DNA from: Fidelibacterota bacterium
Lineage (GTDB): Bacteria > Fidelibacterota > Marinisomatia > SCGC-AAA003-L08 > D37C17
Direction of reading: 5' to 3'
NCBI GenBank assembly: GCA_002707765.1
Contig: PANV01000019.1
Location: forward strand, 16,926-23,363
Length of the DNA stretch: 6,438 bases
The notes under the pieces are model-generated. The model was not told the DNA's origin and searched no databases. It saw only the letters and a list, made by a program, of their open reading frames with translations. The position numbers and the translations under genes were made by a program. The first letter of the stretch is position 1. Each line of letters begins with the position of its first letter. Shown here piece by piece: positions 5,938-6,438 of this stretch.

Positions 5938-6438
5938 ATGAATTTTCAGATTTTAATAACATCTTTTTTTGTATCCTTTCTTTTTAACCAAAATTTTAAT
6001 ATTAATCAATATTTTGGTACACTAAGTATTAATGGAAAAAATTATGATGAGCCCTTTTTAGGTGGTTTTAATAAGCCGAAAGTTCAATGGTTAGATTGGG
6101 ACTACGATAATGATGAAGATTTGTTCTTGCTTGATGAAAATGGAACGATAAAGCTTTATATTAACAATTCTATTGAAAATTACATAAAATTTGATTTATA
6201 TGACTCAAGTTTGTTTGATATAAATGGAATCGGTTGGTTTTACATTGGGAATTTTGACAATGATAATGATTTTGAGTTGATAACACAAGATAAAATGAAT
6301 ATTGATCAGATGATATTCTATGATATCTCAGATAATGCTATTATTGAAGTAGGAACACTGTATGATGTTATATCTATACCTCTACAGAGTGATCCTGTAA
6401 TGTTTCCTACTTTCATAGATATTGATAATGATGGTGAC
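5938..6438 (+). CDS. secreted FG-GAP/VCBS-type repeat protein (3' end outside window)
   Basis: An ATG at 5938, 13 nt after the preceding stop, opens a frame with no stop through the last base (167 codons). Residues 1-18 (MNFQILITSFFVSFLFNQ) look like a signal peptide core, though without the usual basic residue near the start. Three Asp-rich loops follow at about 54-residue spacing: LDWDYDNDEDLFLLDENG (52-69), GNFDNDNDFELITQD (104-118) and IDIDNDGD (160-167). They match the FG-GAP/VCBS pattern of calcium-binding beta-propellers in surface or exported proteins. GGFNKPKVQW (42-51) leads into the first unit. The full protein is probably much longer, and any C-terminal sorting or dockerin module is out of view. 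The leader is a run of eight A's with no Shine-Dalgarno. Its closeness to the DUF4442 gene suggests co-transcription. Confidence 0.82.
   Translation, partial: MNFQILITSFFVSFLFNQNFNINQYFGTLSINGKNYDEPFLGGFNKPKVQWLDWDYDNDEDLFLLDENGTIKLYINNSIENYIKFDLYDSSLFDINGIGWFYIGNFDNDNDFELITQDKMNIDQMIFYDISDNAIIEVGTLYDVISIPLQSDPVMFPTFIDIDNDGD

Overview
The window is AT-rich and gene-dense. It suggests an uncultured, probably marine, bacterium of the FCB superphylum. My best guess is Candidatus Marinimicrobia (SAR406), because a secreted C10 protease carries FG-GAP-like repeats and a C-terminal dockerin with GD(L/I)NxDxxIDVLD motifs. A second secreted FG-GAP-type protein sits nearby, and several start codons have A-rich leaders without a Shine-Dalgarno (SD) sequence. 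This placement is inferred from protein style only; recA or lexA phylogeny would settle it.

Positions 1-2401 hold a DNA-repair block on the + strand: the 3' part of cinA (nicotinamide-nucleotide amidase domain), lexA (SOS repressor) and recA (recombinase). LexA and RecA are 10 nt apart and almost certainly co-transcribed. A perfect 9-bp direct repeat with 11-bp period lies just before the lexA start codon and is the obvious candidate for a lineage-specific LexA operator. It would make the lexA-recA pair self-regulated: RecA filaments trigger LexA self-cleavage, which relieves repression of both genes. After recA come a 9-bp inverted repeat, a possible 15-codon hydrophobic ORF, and a strong intrinsic terminator with a GCAA tetraloop.

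Positions 2455-5346, on the - strand and convergent with recA, encode a 963-residue secreted multidomain protein. In order it has a signal peptide, a Spi-type propeptide, a streptopain-like (C10) cysteine protease, a beta-sandwich linker, about eight FG-GAP/VCBS-like propeller units and a two-repeat dockerin.

Positions 5347-6438 begin with a 104-nt divergent intergenic region. It is followed on the + strand by a small DUF4442-like hotdog protein and, 13 nt later, by the start of a secreted FG-GAP-type protein that runs off the window end.

No tRNA, rRNA, CRISPR array, transposase or attachment site is visible. No gene-free stretch exceeds about 206 nt. I do not see a clearly new multi-gene system. 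The best candidate for undescribed biology is the lexA operator-like repeat, together with its unusual LexA and RecA.
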